Below are positions 33,212 to 41,314 of a stretch of 64,000 bases of DNA, piece after piece; the first letter of the stretch is position 1, and every line of letters starts with the position of its first letter. The notes under the pieces were generated by a model. That model saw nothing but the letters and a program-made list of their open reading frames with translations, did no database searches and had not been told where the DNA came from. A program made the position numbers and the translations under genes. Origin of the DNA: Ruegeria arenilitoris. Lineage in GTDB: Bacteria > Pseudomonadota > Alphaproteobacteria > Rhodobacterales > Rhodobacteraceae. The DNA lies in NCBI RefSeq assembly GCF_042675705.1, contig NZ_JBHTJJ010000012.1; one strand, given 5' to 3'.

Positions 33212-34531
33212 TCACAGCACCTCGCCGGCCAGTGAATTGGCGCCCGAGGCCGTGATCCGGACGTTGCGAAGATCTCCCGCCGAAAGATCGGCTCCGGAAA
33301 CGTGGACGGCATGCAGATATTCGGACTTGCCAACCATCTGTCCGGCCAGACGCCCGGGTTTCTCAAACAGAACCTGGACTGTCCGACCAACCATCGCATC
33401 CTGGATCTCGCGCTGGTGCCGCGTGATCAGGGCCTGCAAGCGTTGCAGACGGTCGTCCGCCTCCTGCGGATCGACCTGCGGACGCTCGGCCGCAGGCGTG
33501 CCCGGCCGGGTCGAATACTTGAACGAATACGCATAGCCATAGCGGACCTGCTCGACCAGATCCAACGTGGCCTGGAAATCCTCTTCGGTCTCTTCGGGGA
33601 AACCCACGATGAAATCACCCGACATCAGGATGTCGGGGCGCGCTTCCCGGATCCGCTCGATCAGTCGCAGATAGCTTTCGGCGGTGTGGCTGCGGTTCAT
33701 CCGCTTGAGGATCTTGTCCGACCCCGACTGCACCGGCAGGTGCAGATAGGGCATCAGCTTCTCGCAGGTGCCGTGCGCCTCGATCAGGTCGTCGGTCATG
33801 TCGTTGGGATGCGAGGTGGTGAACCGGATGCGTTCCAGCCCGTCGATCTTGTTCAATTCCCAGATCAACCCGGCCAAGGTCATGTCGCCATCGGGGCCGG
33901 CCCCGTGATAGGCGTTGACGTTCTGGCCCAGCAGCGTGATCTCGCGCACGCCGCGCTCGACCAAGTCCTGCGCCTCGCGCAGGATGCGATCGGCGGGGCG
34001 GCTGACCTCGGCCCCGCGGGTATAGGGCACGACGCAGAAGGCGCAAAACTTGTCACAGCCTTCCTGCACGGTCAGAAACGCCGTCGGGCCGCGTTTGGCC
34101 TTGGGGCGGTTCTTGAGTTTCTCGAACTTGTCCTCTTCGGGGAAATCGGTATCCAGCGCCTTTTCGCCGGCGCGCGTCTTGGCCTCAAGCTCGGGCAGGC
34201 GATGATAGCTTTGCGGGCCGACGACCAGATCGACCAGCGGCTGCCGGCGCATGATCTCTTCGCCCTCAGCCTGCGCCACACAGCCCGCCACGCCGATCTT
34301 CAGATCGGGTTTTTCGGCCTTCAACCCCTTGAAGCGGCCCAGTTCGGAATACACCTTCTCGGCCGCCTTTTCGCGGATATGGCAGGTGTTCAGCAGGATC
34401 ATGTCCGCATCTTCGGGGGACTGCGTTTCCACATAGCCCTGCCCGCCCAACGCCTCGGACATGCGTTCGCTGTCATAGACGTTCATCTGACAGCCATAGG
34501 TCTTGATATACAGCTTTTTCGGTTCGGACAT
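33212..34531 (-). CDS. miaB: tRNA-2-methylthio-N6-dimethylallyladenosine synthase
   Basis: A 439-residue radical-SAM methylthiotransferase that modifies i6A37 of tRNAs. An N-terminal UPF0004 domain carries three cluster cysteines (KTYGCQMN, LNTCHIREKA, GVAGCVAQAEG), the radical-SAM motif is CDKFCAFCVVPYTRG near residues 157-171, and a C-terminal TRAM domain (about 375-435) follows. The start MSEPKKLYIKTYGCQ is standard. It is divergent from a hypothetical gene at 34654 and upstream of the OMP and phoH genes on the minus strand. Confidence 0.97.
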   Translation of the reverse strand: MSEPKKLYIKTYGCQMNVYDSERMSEALGGQGYVETQSPEDADMILLNTCHIREKAAEKVYSELGRFKGLKAEKPDLKIGVAGCVAQAEGEEIMRRQPLVDLVVGPQSYHRLPELEAKTRAGEKALDTDFPEEDKFEKLKNRPKAKRGPTAFLTVQEGCDKFCAFCVVPYTRGAEVSRPADRILREAQDLVERGVREITLLGQNVNAYHGAGPDGDMTLAGLIWELNKIDGLERIRFTTSHPNDMTDDLIEAHGTCEKLMPYLHLPVQSGSDKILKRMNRSHTAESYLRLIERIREARPDILMSGDFIVGFPEETEEDFQATLDLVEQVRYGYAYSFKYSTRPGTPAAERPQVDPQEADDRLQRLQALITRHQREIQDAMVGRTVQVLFEKPGRLAGQMVGKSEYLHAVHVSGADLSAGDLRNVRITASGANSLAGEVL

Positions 34532-34653
34532 GGGCTGGGCCTTCTGCGTTCGCTGGACCGGCGTCGTCTATACGCATCGAACGCCGCTTGCAATGCTGGC
34601 GCAATTACCCGAATTTGACGGATATTTCCAGCAAGGCAGGCTACACGCGGGCA

Positions 34654-35517
34654 ATGAAATACGAATCCCTCGACCACTTTCTGAAATCGGGCCGGGCAGC
34701 GTTGACCAAGGGGCCGGTCGCATTGGTTTTCGCCGAAGACGATGTCGAGCTTGATGGGACCCTGCGCCATCACTTGGACTTGGGGTTCAAATCCGTGATC
34801 GTATTTGCACCGGCCCAGTTTTCGATCCTGCCTGAAATCTTGGACCGGGTGCACCGGGTCACGATGCGCTGTTCGCCCAGAAATGTGGTGTTCGACACCA
34901 TAAATCGCGTCATTCAGGCGGAGCCAAACATCTGGCTGTACTACTGCTACAACTCGGAATACCTGTTCTTTCCGTTTTGCGAAACGCGCACGGTCGGAGA
35001 GATGCTGGCCTTTCACGCCGAGGAGCGGCGCGACGCGATGCTCTGCCACGTGATCGACATCTACGCCGACGACCTGTCGGCCTATCCCAACGGCGTGGCC
35101 CCGGATCATGCGATGCTGGACAGCACTGGATACTACGCTCATTCCCGGCACGACCGGTCGGGACAACCGCTGGAGCGTCAGCTGGACATGTCCGGTGGCC
35201 TGCGTTGGCGGTTCGAGGATCACATCCCGTACGAACGGCGCCGGATCGATCGGATCGCGCTGTTCAAAAGCTGCAAGGGCCTGACCCTCCAACCCGATCA
35301 CACTTTTAGCGAGCCCGAGTACAACACCTATGCCTGCCCCTGGCATCACAACCTGACGGCCGCCGTCTGTTCGTTCCGCGCCGCCAAAGCTCTGAAAAGC
35401 AACGCGGGATCGACCTTTGATATTCCCAGTTTCCGCTGCCCCTCCTCGGTTCCTTTCCAATGGAATTCGCACCAGTTGCTGGACCTTGGCCTGATGGAAC
35501 CTGGCCAGTGGTTCTGA
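34654..35517 (+). CDS. Conserved hypothetical protein, possibly glycosyltransferase-like
   Basis: A 287-residue soluble protein of unknown function. It begins MKYESLDHFLKSGRAALTKG and has an early VALVFAEDDVELDGTLRHHL stretch with an acidic EDD cluster reminiscent of GT-A folds, followed by GFKSVIVFAP. It is rich in Tyr, Cys and His (IWLYYCYNSEYLFFPFCE; NTYACPWHHN). No transmembrane segment or signal peptide is seen. The start at 34654 has only a weak ribosome site; a longer frame begins at 34588. It converges with the dioxygenase gene 15 bases away and is divergent from miaB. Confidence 0.6.
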   Translation: MKYESLDHFLKSGRAALTKGPVALVFAEDDVELDGTLRHHLDLGFKSVIVFAPAQFSILPEILDRVHRVTMRCSPRNVVFDTINRVIQAEPNIWLYYCYNSEYLFFPFCETRTVGEMLAFHAEERRDAMLCHVIDIYADDLSAYPNGVAPDHAMLDSTGYYAHSRHDRSGQPLERQLDMSGGLRWRFEDHIPYERRRIDRIALFKSCKGLTLQPDHTFSEPEYNTYACPWHHNLTAAVCSFRAAKALKSNAGSTFDIPSFRCPSSVPFQWNSHQLLDLGLMEPGQWF

Positions 35518-35532
35518 GCGGGCCGGAACGGC

Positions 35533-36330
35533 TCAGCGATTGAGCAGAATCGGGAACCAGTCCTCGCGCAGTCGTTGTCCAGCCCGCATGTCATGCCCCG
35601 GAAACGGCGGCGACGTCCGGCCCGGACGCTCGACATACCGGGCGTCATCCCCGACCAGCCGCAGCGAGAAGGCGCGGCGCCGGCTGTCCGACTGGTTTCC
35701 TCGGGCTCCGTGCAGGGTTCGGAAGTTGAAGGCGACCGCATCGCCGGGTTCCATGTCGAACTCAACGATCCGCATCCCTTCGGCCTCGGGGTCTGGCACC
35801 GCGATGTACTGGCCCTCGTCAGGAAAGAAACCCTCTTCCGAAACCCAGCGCGTCGGCAACACTTCCTTTTCCCACAGGTGCGACCCGGCCACGCACCGCA
35901 GAGTCGCCTGCGTCACCGGGTCGAGCGGCGACCAGAAGCTTATCGTCTGACGCCCTTCCACAAAGTAATAGGGCCCATCCTGATGCCACGGCGTGGCCAT
36001 CGAGGTGCCGGGCTCCTTGACCAGAACGTGGTCGTGGAACATCTGGACCGAACGAGACTCCATCAGGTCGGAAGCGACCTCGGCAACCGGCGAGGCTTGA
36101 ATGACCTGTCGAAACTCGGGGATGCGAGACCAGTTGCAGTAGTCGTCAAAGAAACGGCCGGTTTCGCCTTCTTTCTTGTTTTCCGACGCATATGGCCCGG
36201 GATCAGCCATGTTGCGTGCCACCCCTTCCCGCAAGGCATCAACGTGATCGGCGAACAGGCGCTTGACCAGAACAACCCCGTCATTGCGATAGGTTTCGAT
36301 CATCTCCGGGGAAACAAGAGGGTGTGGCAT
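35533..36330 (-). CDS. Phytanoyl-CoA dioxygenase family protein (Fe(II)/2-oxoglutarate)
   Basis: A 265-residue PhyH-family oxygenase. The iron ligands are His and Asp in PWHQDGPYYF and a distal His in FRTLHGARGN; an Arg for 2-oxoglutarate probably lies in the SRRRAFSLRLVG strand. The ATG at 36330 is chosen because GGAG stands six bases upstream; an ATG five codons earlier is possible. That GGAG lies in one arm of a perfect eight-base inverted repeat. Members hydroxylate diverse small molecules (ectoine, phosphonates, lipids); this one lacks ectoine neighbours. It faces a LysR gene, its likely regulator. Confidence 0.88.
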   Translation of the reverse strand: MPHPLVSPEMIETYRNDGVVLVKRLFADHVDALREGVARNMADPGPYASENKKEGETGRFFDDYCNWSRIPEFRQVIQASPVAEVASDLMESRSVQMFHDHVLVKEPGTSMATPWHQDGPYYFVEGRQTISFWSPLDPVTQATLRCVAGSHLWEKEVLPTRWVSEEGFFPDEGQYIAVPDPEAEGMRIVEFDMEPGDAVAFNFRTLHGARGNQSDSRRRAFSLRLVGDDARYVERPGRTSPPFPGHDMRAGQRLREDWFPILLNR

Positions 36331-36331
36331 G

Positions 36332-36358
36332 TCGGTCTCCGTCATTTGCTGAGACCGA
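36332..36358 (-). promoter_or_regulatory. Perfect inverted repeat at the dioxygenase ribosome site
   Basis: TCGGTCTC (36332-36339) and GAGACCGA (36351-36358) are perfect inverse repeats with an 11-base spacer. In the mRNA they would form a hairpin covering the GGAG of the dioxygenase gene. As DNA, the spacing suits a LysR-type site in the divergent gap. Confidence 0.5.
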
Positions 36359-36416
36359 TTTGCACATGTCCGGCACCCCTGTTCAAATCATATCTTTCAA
36401 AATAAGCATTAACTCC

Positions 36417-37313
36417 ATGTTATATATCACCTTGCGCCAGTACGAATATGTTTGCGCCATTGGGCGACACGGAAGCTTGTCCGCCGCGGCACAGCACCTG
36501 AACGTATCGCAACCTGCGCTTTCAAACGCGCTGACCCGGGTCGAAGAACACCTGGGCCATCCGCTGTTCTCGCGCCGACGCGGTGCGGCAATGTCGCTGA
36601 CGCCTCAAGGGCGCAAGTTCATCGACAAGGCCGAAGCCTTGCTGACGGGCGCTGCCCGGATCGAAAAGGCGAAAGCCCCGGTTGCAGGAACAAGCCGTTT
36701 GAAGTTGGGTTGTTTTGTGGATCTTGCGCCGTTCTTGCTGGCGCGGGCAATGCAGACGATCAGGGACACCCTTCCCGATATCGTTCTGACCCACGGCGTT
36801 GACACATTCGAAGGCTTGATCGGCGGATTGACCGACGGCCGTTTCGATCTGGCTCTCACCTATGATCTGGGCCTCGATGCCGGTTTCTCACGCCACAAGC
36901 TGCTGGACAGTACGCCAAACGCGCTGGTCAGTCCCGCGCACCCTTTGGCCGGGCAAGGCAGCGTTTCACTTGCCGAGCTTGAGCAATACCCGCTCATCCT
37001 GTCCAAAGAAGGTCTGTCAGCGCAGCATGTCCTGGGCCTGTTCCAGCGTCATGGGCTGCACCCCAGCGTGTCCTACCGCGCGGAATCACTCGAGATCCAA
37101 CGCAGTCTTGCGGCCCATGGTGAAGGGGTGGGCATCAGCTATGCCAGCCCGCAAAATGGCTTCAGCTATGATCGGATGCCGCTGCTGAGCCTGCCGATCA
37201 CCGACCCCGATGCAACCGAGGCCGTGATTCTGGCTCGTCACGGCAGCGGTCCTGCGGACACGACAGTCTCCGCTGCTGAACAGGCTCTGGTTAGGTCGCT
37301 TGGGAAACTGTGA
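36417..37313 (+). CDS. LysR-family regulator (OxyR/CysB-like length)
   Basis: A 298-residue LysR-type regulator. Its helix-turn-helix is GSLSAAAQHLNVSQPALSNALTRVE near residues 17-41, followed by the PLFSRRRGAAMSLTPQG wing and an effector domain. The start MLYITLRQYEYVCAIG is natural for the family; longer frames upstream run through the intergenic region. It is divergent from the phytanoyl-CoA-dioxygenase-like gene, which it probably controls, with the inverted repeat at 36332-36358 as a candidate site. Its stop abuts the irr stop with no spacing. Confidence 0.88.
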   Translation: MLYITLRQYEYVCAIGRHGSLSAAAQHLNVSQPALSNALTRVEEHLGHPLFSRRRGAAMSLTPQGRKFIDKAEALLTGAARIEKAKAPVAGTSRLKLGCFVDLAPFLLARAMQTIRDTLPDIVLTHGVDTFEGLIGGLTDGRFDLALTYDLGLDAGFSRHKLLDSTPNALVSPAHPLAGQGSVSLAELEQYPLILSKEGLSAQHVLGLFQRHGLHPSVSYRAESLEIQRSLAAHGEGVGISYASPQNGFSYDRMPLLSLPITDPDATEAVILARHGSGPADTTVSAAEQALVRSLGKL

Positions 37314-37733
37314 TCAGCGCTTTTTGCGCAGCCGGATGACGACGTCCACCGACGCGATCTCAACCCCGGCCGGTGCTTCGGGCAGACGCTGGATAACCAG
37401 TTGGTCGGACGGCGCATCGCTCAGGCGGCCCTCGTCCTCCCAGAAGAAATGCGGGTGGTCATGGGTGTTGGTGTCGAAATAGCTTTTCGAGCCGTCCACG
37501 GTAATTTCCTGCAAAACGCCGGCATCGCAGAAGGCACGCAGGGTATTGTAGACCGTTGCAAGGGAAACGGCGTCGCCCTTGGTCTTGGCCGACTCGAACA
37601 GGCTTTCGGCGGTGACATGTCGGTGGCGGCCATCGCCCACCAGCAATTCGGCCAAGGCAACACGCTGGCGCGTCGGGCGCAGCCCGGCGTCAACCAACCA
37701 GTTCGTAGCGATGTCCCGGCTTTGAGCTGTCAT
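37314..37733 (-). CDS. irr: Iron response regulator Irr (Fur superfamily)
   Basis: A 139-residue Fur-family protein. It has the Irr-type recognition region GLRPTRQRVALAELLV, the helix VSLATVYNTLRAFCDAGVL and the His-rich HDHPHFFWEDEG heme/metal site. The Bradyrhizobium-type N-terminal heme motif (GCPWHD) is absent, as in most alphaproteobacterial Irr proteins. Irr represses or activates iron and heme genes when iron is low. I start it at the ATG at 37733 since the upstream frame is intergenic. It is divergent from fabA, a common alphaproteobacterial arrangement. A 16-base dyad lies between. Confidence 0.93.
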   Translation of the reverse strand: MTAQSRDIATNWLVDAGLRPTRQRVALAELLVGDGRHRHVTAESLFESAKTKGDAVSLATVYNTLRAFCDAGVLQEITVDGSKSYFDTNTHDHPHFFWEDEGRLSDAPSDQLVIQRLPEAPAGVEIASVDVVIRLRKKR

Positions 37734-37785
37734 GAAACCATTACCCAATTTCCCCTGCCCCAATATATAAGTGCCGACCACCACC

Positions 37786-37801
37786 AATTTCAAATGAAAT
37801 T
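37786..37801. promoter_or_regulatory. Palindromic site between irr and fabA
   Basis: AATTTCA (37786-37792) and TGAAATT (37795-37801) form a perfect seven-base inverted repeat around two A bases. It lies 53 bases from irr and 121 from fabA. It is AT-rich and could be a Fur-superfamily (Irr or similar) operator, but it does not exactly match the ICE consensus as I recall it. Confidence 0.45.
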
Positions 37802-37921
37802 CATTCGCAATCAACGGCTCCGGCGGGCCGGATGTGTTCGGGTGGTCTTGCAGGACCTTGCAAACGGGTGATAGACGAGGCCAGATTGAATAAACAGACC
37901 CCTGGCAGGAGACGCGGCAGA

Positions 37922-38431
37922 ATGGCCCAATTCCCAAGCAGCTTTGACAAGGACGACCTGCTGAAATGCGCGCGCGGCGAACTCTTCGGCCCCGGAAATG
38001 CTCAACTTCCGGCACCCCCGATGCTGATGATGGACCGCATCACCGACATTTCAGGCGACGGCGGCGCGCACGGCAAGGGGCATGTCGTGGCCGAATTCGA
38101 CATCACACCGGACCTTTGGTTCTTCGATTGCCACTTTCCGGGAAACCCGATCATGCCGGGTTGTCTGGGTCTTGACGGACTGTGGCAGCTGACCGGTTTC
38201 AACCTCGGCTGGCGCGGCTGGCAGGGTCGCGGCTATGCGCTGGGTGTGGGCGAAGTGAAACTGACAGGCATGGTGCGCCCCGACCGCAAGATGCTGACCT
38301 ACTACGTGGACTTCACCAAGGCAGTCCAGACCCGCCGCCTGACCATGGGTGTGGCGGATGGCCGGGTCGAAGCGGATGGCGAAGTCATCTATCAGGTCAA
38401 GGACATGAAGGTTGCATTGTCGGAAAGCTGA
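37922..38431 (+). CDS. fabA: 3-hydroxydecanoyl-ACP dehydratase/isomerase
   Basis: A 169-residue hot-dog enzyme introducing the cis double bond of unsaturated fatty acids. The catalytic His is in FFDCHFPGNPIMPGCLGLDG, which also holds the catalytic Asp. The ALGVGEVKLTGMVRP strand and the C-terminal YQVKDMKVAL are as in FabA. AGGAG lies ten bases upstream of the ATG. It is followed after 48 bases by fabB and then fabI, making an unsaturated-fatty-acid operon, with irr divergent. Confidence 0.97.
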   Translation: MAQFPSSFDKDDLLKCARGELFGPGNAQLPAPPMLMMDRITDISGDGGAHGKGHVVAEFDITPDLWFFDCHFPGNPIMPGCLGLDGLWQLTGFNLGWRGWQGRGYALGVGEVKLTGMVRPDRKMLTYYVDFTKAVQTRRLTMGVADGRVEADGEVIYQVKDMKVALSES

Positions 38432-38479
38432 CCCCAGCTGACTGACAGTCAACAGGGAATGGAACACAGGAGAACGCAA

Positions 38480-39709
38480 ATGCGTCGCGTCGTCGTCACC
38501 GGTTTGGGGGTTGTCTCTTCCATCGGGAACAATGCCGAAGAGGTTCTGGCCTCGCTCAAGGCGGGTAAGTCCGGCATCGAGGCCAGCGAGCAGATGGTCG
38601 AGCACGGCTTCCGCAGCCAGGTCGCAGGGACGCTCAAGATCGATGTGTCGGAACAAGTCGACAAGCGCACTTTGCGGTTCATGGGACCAGGCGCCGCGTA
38701 TGCCCATATCGCGATGAGCCAGGCAATCGCTGACGCGGGGCTGAGCGAAGATCAGGTCGTCAATCCGCGTACCGGTCTTGTTGCCGGGTCCGGTGGACCG
38801 TCCACCAGTGCCATGCTGACCGCACACCAGACTGTTCTGAAAACCGGCGCAACCAAGCGCATCGGACCGTTTGCCGTTCCGAAATGCATGTGCTCGACGA
38901 TCTCGGCCAACCTGGCGACTGCGTTCAAGATCAAGGGCATCAACTACTCGATCACCTCGGCCTGTTCGACGTCGTTGCATTGCATTGGAAACGCGGCCGA
39001 GCAGATCATGCTGGGCAAGCAGGACGTGATGTTCGCTGGCGGCGGTGAAGAACTGGACTGGACCTTGTCCTGCCTGTTCGATGCGATGGGCGCGATGTCC
39101 TCGAAATACAACGACACGCCCGAAAAAGCCTCGCGCGCGTTCGATCAGAACCGCGACGGGTTCGTGATCTCGGGCGGCGGCGGCATCGTCGTTCTGGAAG
39201 AGCTGGAACATGCTCTGGCCCGCGGCGCGAAGATCTATGGCGAGGTGACGGGCTATGCCGCAACCTCGGACGGGCACGACATGGTCGCGCCCTCGGGAGA
39301 AGGTGGAGAGCGCGCGATGCGCCTGGCCTTGTCCACCCTGCCCGAAGGCCGCAAGGTCGGCTACATCAACGCGCACGGGACCTCGACACCGGTCGGGGAT
39401 GTGGGCGAAGTCGAAGCCGTCCGCCGGATTTTCGGCGAGGGCAATGTGCCGCCGATCTCCTCGACCAAGTCGATGACCGGCCACGCTCAGGGTGCTGCCG
39501 GCGCGCTCGAGGCGATTTTCTGCCTCTTGATGCTGCAGCATGATTTCATTGCGCCGTCGATCAATGTCGACACGCTGGCCGAAGGCATCCAGCCCGGCGA
39601 AATTGCAACTGAGGTTGTTGAAAACGCAGGTTTGGACAGTGTCATGACCAACAGCTTCGGCTTTGGTGGCACCAACGGTTCCATGATTCTGTCCAAGTAT
39701 AACGGGTGA
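38480..39709 (+). CDS. fabB: 3-oxoacyl-ACP synthase I
   Basis: A 409-residue condensing enzyme that elongates unsaturated acyl-ACP after FabA. The active-site Cys is in SITSACSTSLHC; the two histidines are in INAHGTSTPVGDVGE and KSMTGHAQGAAG; NSFGFGGTNGSMI closes the sequence. AGGAG stands seven bases before the ATG. It is the middle gene of the fabA-fabB-fabI operon, and its stop is only six bases from the fabI start. Confidence 0.97.
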   Translation: MRRVVVTGLGVVSSIGNNAEEVLASLKAGKSGIEASEQMVEHGFRSQVAGTLKIDVSEQVDKRTLRFMGPGAAYAHIAMSQAIADAGLSEDQVVNPRTGLVAGSGGPSTSAMLTAHQTVLKTGATKRIGPFAVPKCMCSTISANLATAFKIKGINYSITSACSTSLHCIGNAAEQIMLGKQDVMFAGGGEELDWTLSCLFDAMGAMSSKYNDTPEKASRAFDQNRDGFVISGGGGIVVLEELEHALARGAKIYGEVTGYAATSDGHDMVAPSGEGGERAMRLALSTLPEGRKVGYINAHGTSTPVGDVGEVEAVRRIFGEGNVPPISSTKSMTGHAQGAAGALEAIFCLLMLQHDFIAPSINVDTLAEGIQPGEIATEVVENAGLDSVMTNSFGFGGTNGSMILSKYNG

Positions 39710-39714
39710 TTATG

Positions 39715-40506
39715 ATGTCGGATTCTATGAAGGGTAAGCGCGGGCTGATCATGGGCGTCGCCAATGATCGGTCGATCGCCTGGGGCATTGCCAAGGCCAT
39801 GCACGAGGCGGGCGCTGAACTGGCATTCACCTACCAGGGCGAGGCCTTCGGAAAACGGCTGGAACCCCTTGCACAGAGCCTGGGCAGCGACTTCATGGTC
39901 GATGCGGACGTGACCGATGACGCATCGCTGGACCGGGCATTCGACGAACTGGCCGCCCGTTGGCCAACGATTGATTTCCTCGTCCACGCCATCGCCTACT
40001 CGGACAAGACCGAGCTGACCGGGCGGTTCCTGAACACCACGCGGGCGAATTTCAAACACTCACTGGATGTCTCGGCCTATTCATTCATCGAAGTGGCCCG
40101 TCGCGCCTATCCGATGATGAAGGAAAACGGCGGGACGCTGCTCACCCTGACCTATCAGGGTTCGAACAAGGTCGTGCCGAACTACAATGTTATGGGTGTT
40201 GCAAAGGCTGCCCTGGAATCGGCGACGCGCTATCTTGCAAATGATCTGGGCCCCGACGGGATCCGGGTCAACGCCATCTCGCCCGGACCTATGAAAACCC
40301 TGGCCGGCGCGGCCATCGGGGGGGCTCGCAAGACCTACAAGTTCTGCGACCAGAACGCCCCGCTGCGATCGAACGCCACGCTGGAAGCGGTTGGCGGCAC
40401 GGCCGTTTACCTTGCGTCGGACGCGGGGGCCTGCACCACCGGTGAAATCATTCGCGTAGACGGCGGTTTCCACATCCTGGGAATGCCACAGCCCGACTTC
40501 ATGTGA
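39715..40506 (+). CDS. fabI: Enoyl-ACP reductase (NADH)
   Basis: A 263-residue short-chain-dehydrogenase-fold reductase for the last step of fatty-acid elongation. RGLIMGVANDRSIAWGIA is the nucleotide motif, and the catalytic Tyr and Lys are in VPNYNVMGVAKAALE; a second Tyr (LTYQGS) precedes it. The C-terminal GGTAVYLASDAGACTTGEII is standard. The start lies six bases after fabB; adjacent ATGs at 39712 and 39715 are both possible and no good ribosome site is visible, consistent with translational coupling. Triclosan and isoniazid-type inhibitors target this family. Confidence 0.95.
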   Translation: MSDSMKGKRGLIMGVANDRSIAWGIAKAMHEAGAELAFTYQGEAFGKRLEPLAQSLGSDFMVDADVTDDASLDRAFDELAARWPTIDFLVHAIAYSDKTELTGRFLNTTRANFKHSLDVSAYSFIEVARRAYPMMKENGGTLLTLTYQGSNKVVPNYNVMGVAKAALESATRYLANDLGPDGIRVNAISPGPMKTLAGAAIGGARKTYKFCDQNAPLRSNATLEAVGGTAVYLASDAGACTTGEIIRVDGGFHILGMPQPDFM

Positions 40507-40564
40507 CGCGATCTTTCCCTGTCGTTGCCAAGATTTTACCAAACTTCCGCGGCAGGGATATCAC

Positions 40565-40747
40565 ATGAGCAAACTAGACCGGATAATCGCGACCAATTCG
40601 CGTGCATCTCACTCTCGTCGCAAGACCGGAGTGCTCAGCAGCCGCGCGCGAACGCTACTGCTGACCCTGACGACATTGTTGGTATTGTGGATCTTCTTTA
40701 CCCAACCGCAGCTTCGTGAGGCGGTTGGGTCATTGTTGGGCGGCTGA
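40565..40747 (+). CDS. Small single-pass membrane protein
   Basis: A 60-residue protein with AGGGA six bases before its ATG. Basic residues (MSKLDRIIATNSRASHSRRK) come first, then one transmembrane helix (TLLLTLTTLLVLWIFF, residues about 30-46) and a short amphipathic end. It lies 58 bases after fabI and converges with the FKBP gene 11 bases away. No family is recognised. The clear ribosome site and helix argue that it is real. Confidence 0.55.
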   Translation: MSKLDRIIATNSRASHSRRKTGVLSSRARTLLLTLTTLLVLWIFFTQPQLREAVGSLLGG

Positions 40748-40758
40748 ACGCGCCCTGA

Positions 40759-41187
40759 TCAGTTGATCGAAACGACCTCGATGTCGAAGATCAGATCCTG
40801 GCCCGCCAGCGGATGGTTTGCGTCCAGGGTCACGGTTTCTTTGTTGGCGTCCACCACCGTCACAGGCAGCGCCTGGCCATCGGGGGTCTGCATCTGCAGC
40901 TGGGTGCCGGGGTCCAGTGGGATGTCGTCCGGGATGCCTTCGCGCGGAACGTCCTGGCGCATCGCGGGGTTGATCGGCCCATAAGCGTCCTGGCAATCCA
41001 CTTCGACCCGTTTCTTCTCGCCGATTTCCATGCCCGGCAGAGCGGCGTCCAGACCCGGAATGATCTGGCCGGACCCCACGGCGAACTCCAGCGGATCGCG
41101 TCCTTCCGAGCTGTCGAAAACGTTGCCGTCCCGCAAAGTTCCAGTGTAGTGAATGCGAACCGTGTCGCCTTGTTTGATTGCGGTCAT
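40759..41187 (-). CDS. FKBP-type peptidyl-prolyl isomerase, SlyD-like
   Basis: A 142-residue FKBP-type isomerase. Residues 1-60 and 120-140 form the FKBP half (GDTVRIHYTGTLRDGNVFDSSEGRDPLEFAVGSG; ANHPLAGQDLIFDIEVVSI). The middle is the insert-in-flap (IF) domain of SlyD-type chaperones. Unlike E. coli SlyD it lacks the His/Cys-rich metal tail, so it is a short form. GGAG lies six bases upstream of the ATG. It is an isolated gene. Confidence 0.9.
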   Translation of the reverse strand: MTAIKQGDTVRIHYTGTLRDGNVFDSSEGRDPLEFAVGSGQIIPGLDAALPGMEIGEKKRVEVDCQDAYGPINPAMRQDVPREGIPDDIPLDPGTQLQMQTPDGQALPVTVVDANKETVTLDANHPLAGQDLIFDIEVVSIN

Positions 41188-41314
41188 AACTGTCTCCGAC
41201 CTGAGTTTAGAATGAGCGGTCAAACCTAGAGACTGACCCGCCAATGTAAACCCTTTTACGCTTTAACCCGCGCATGGCCTGTGCCAACCTGCCCCGGAAA
41301 ATGGGGAGAGGCAG

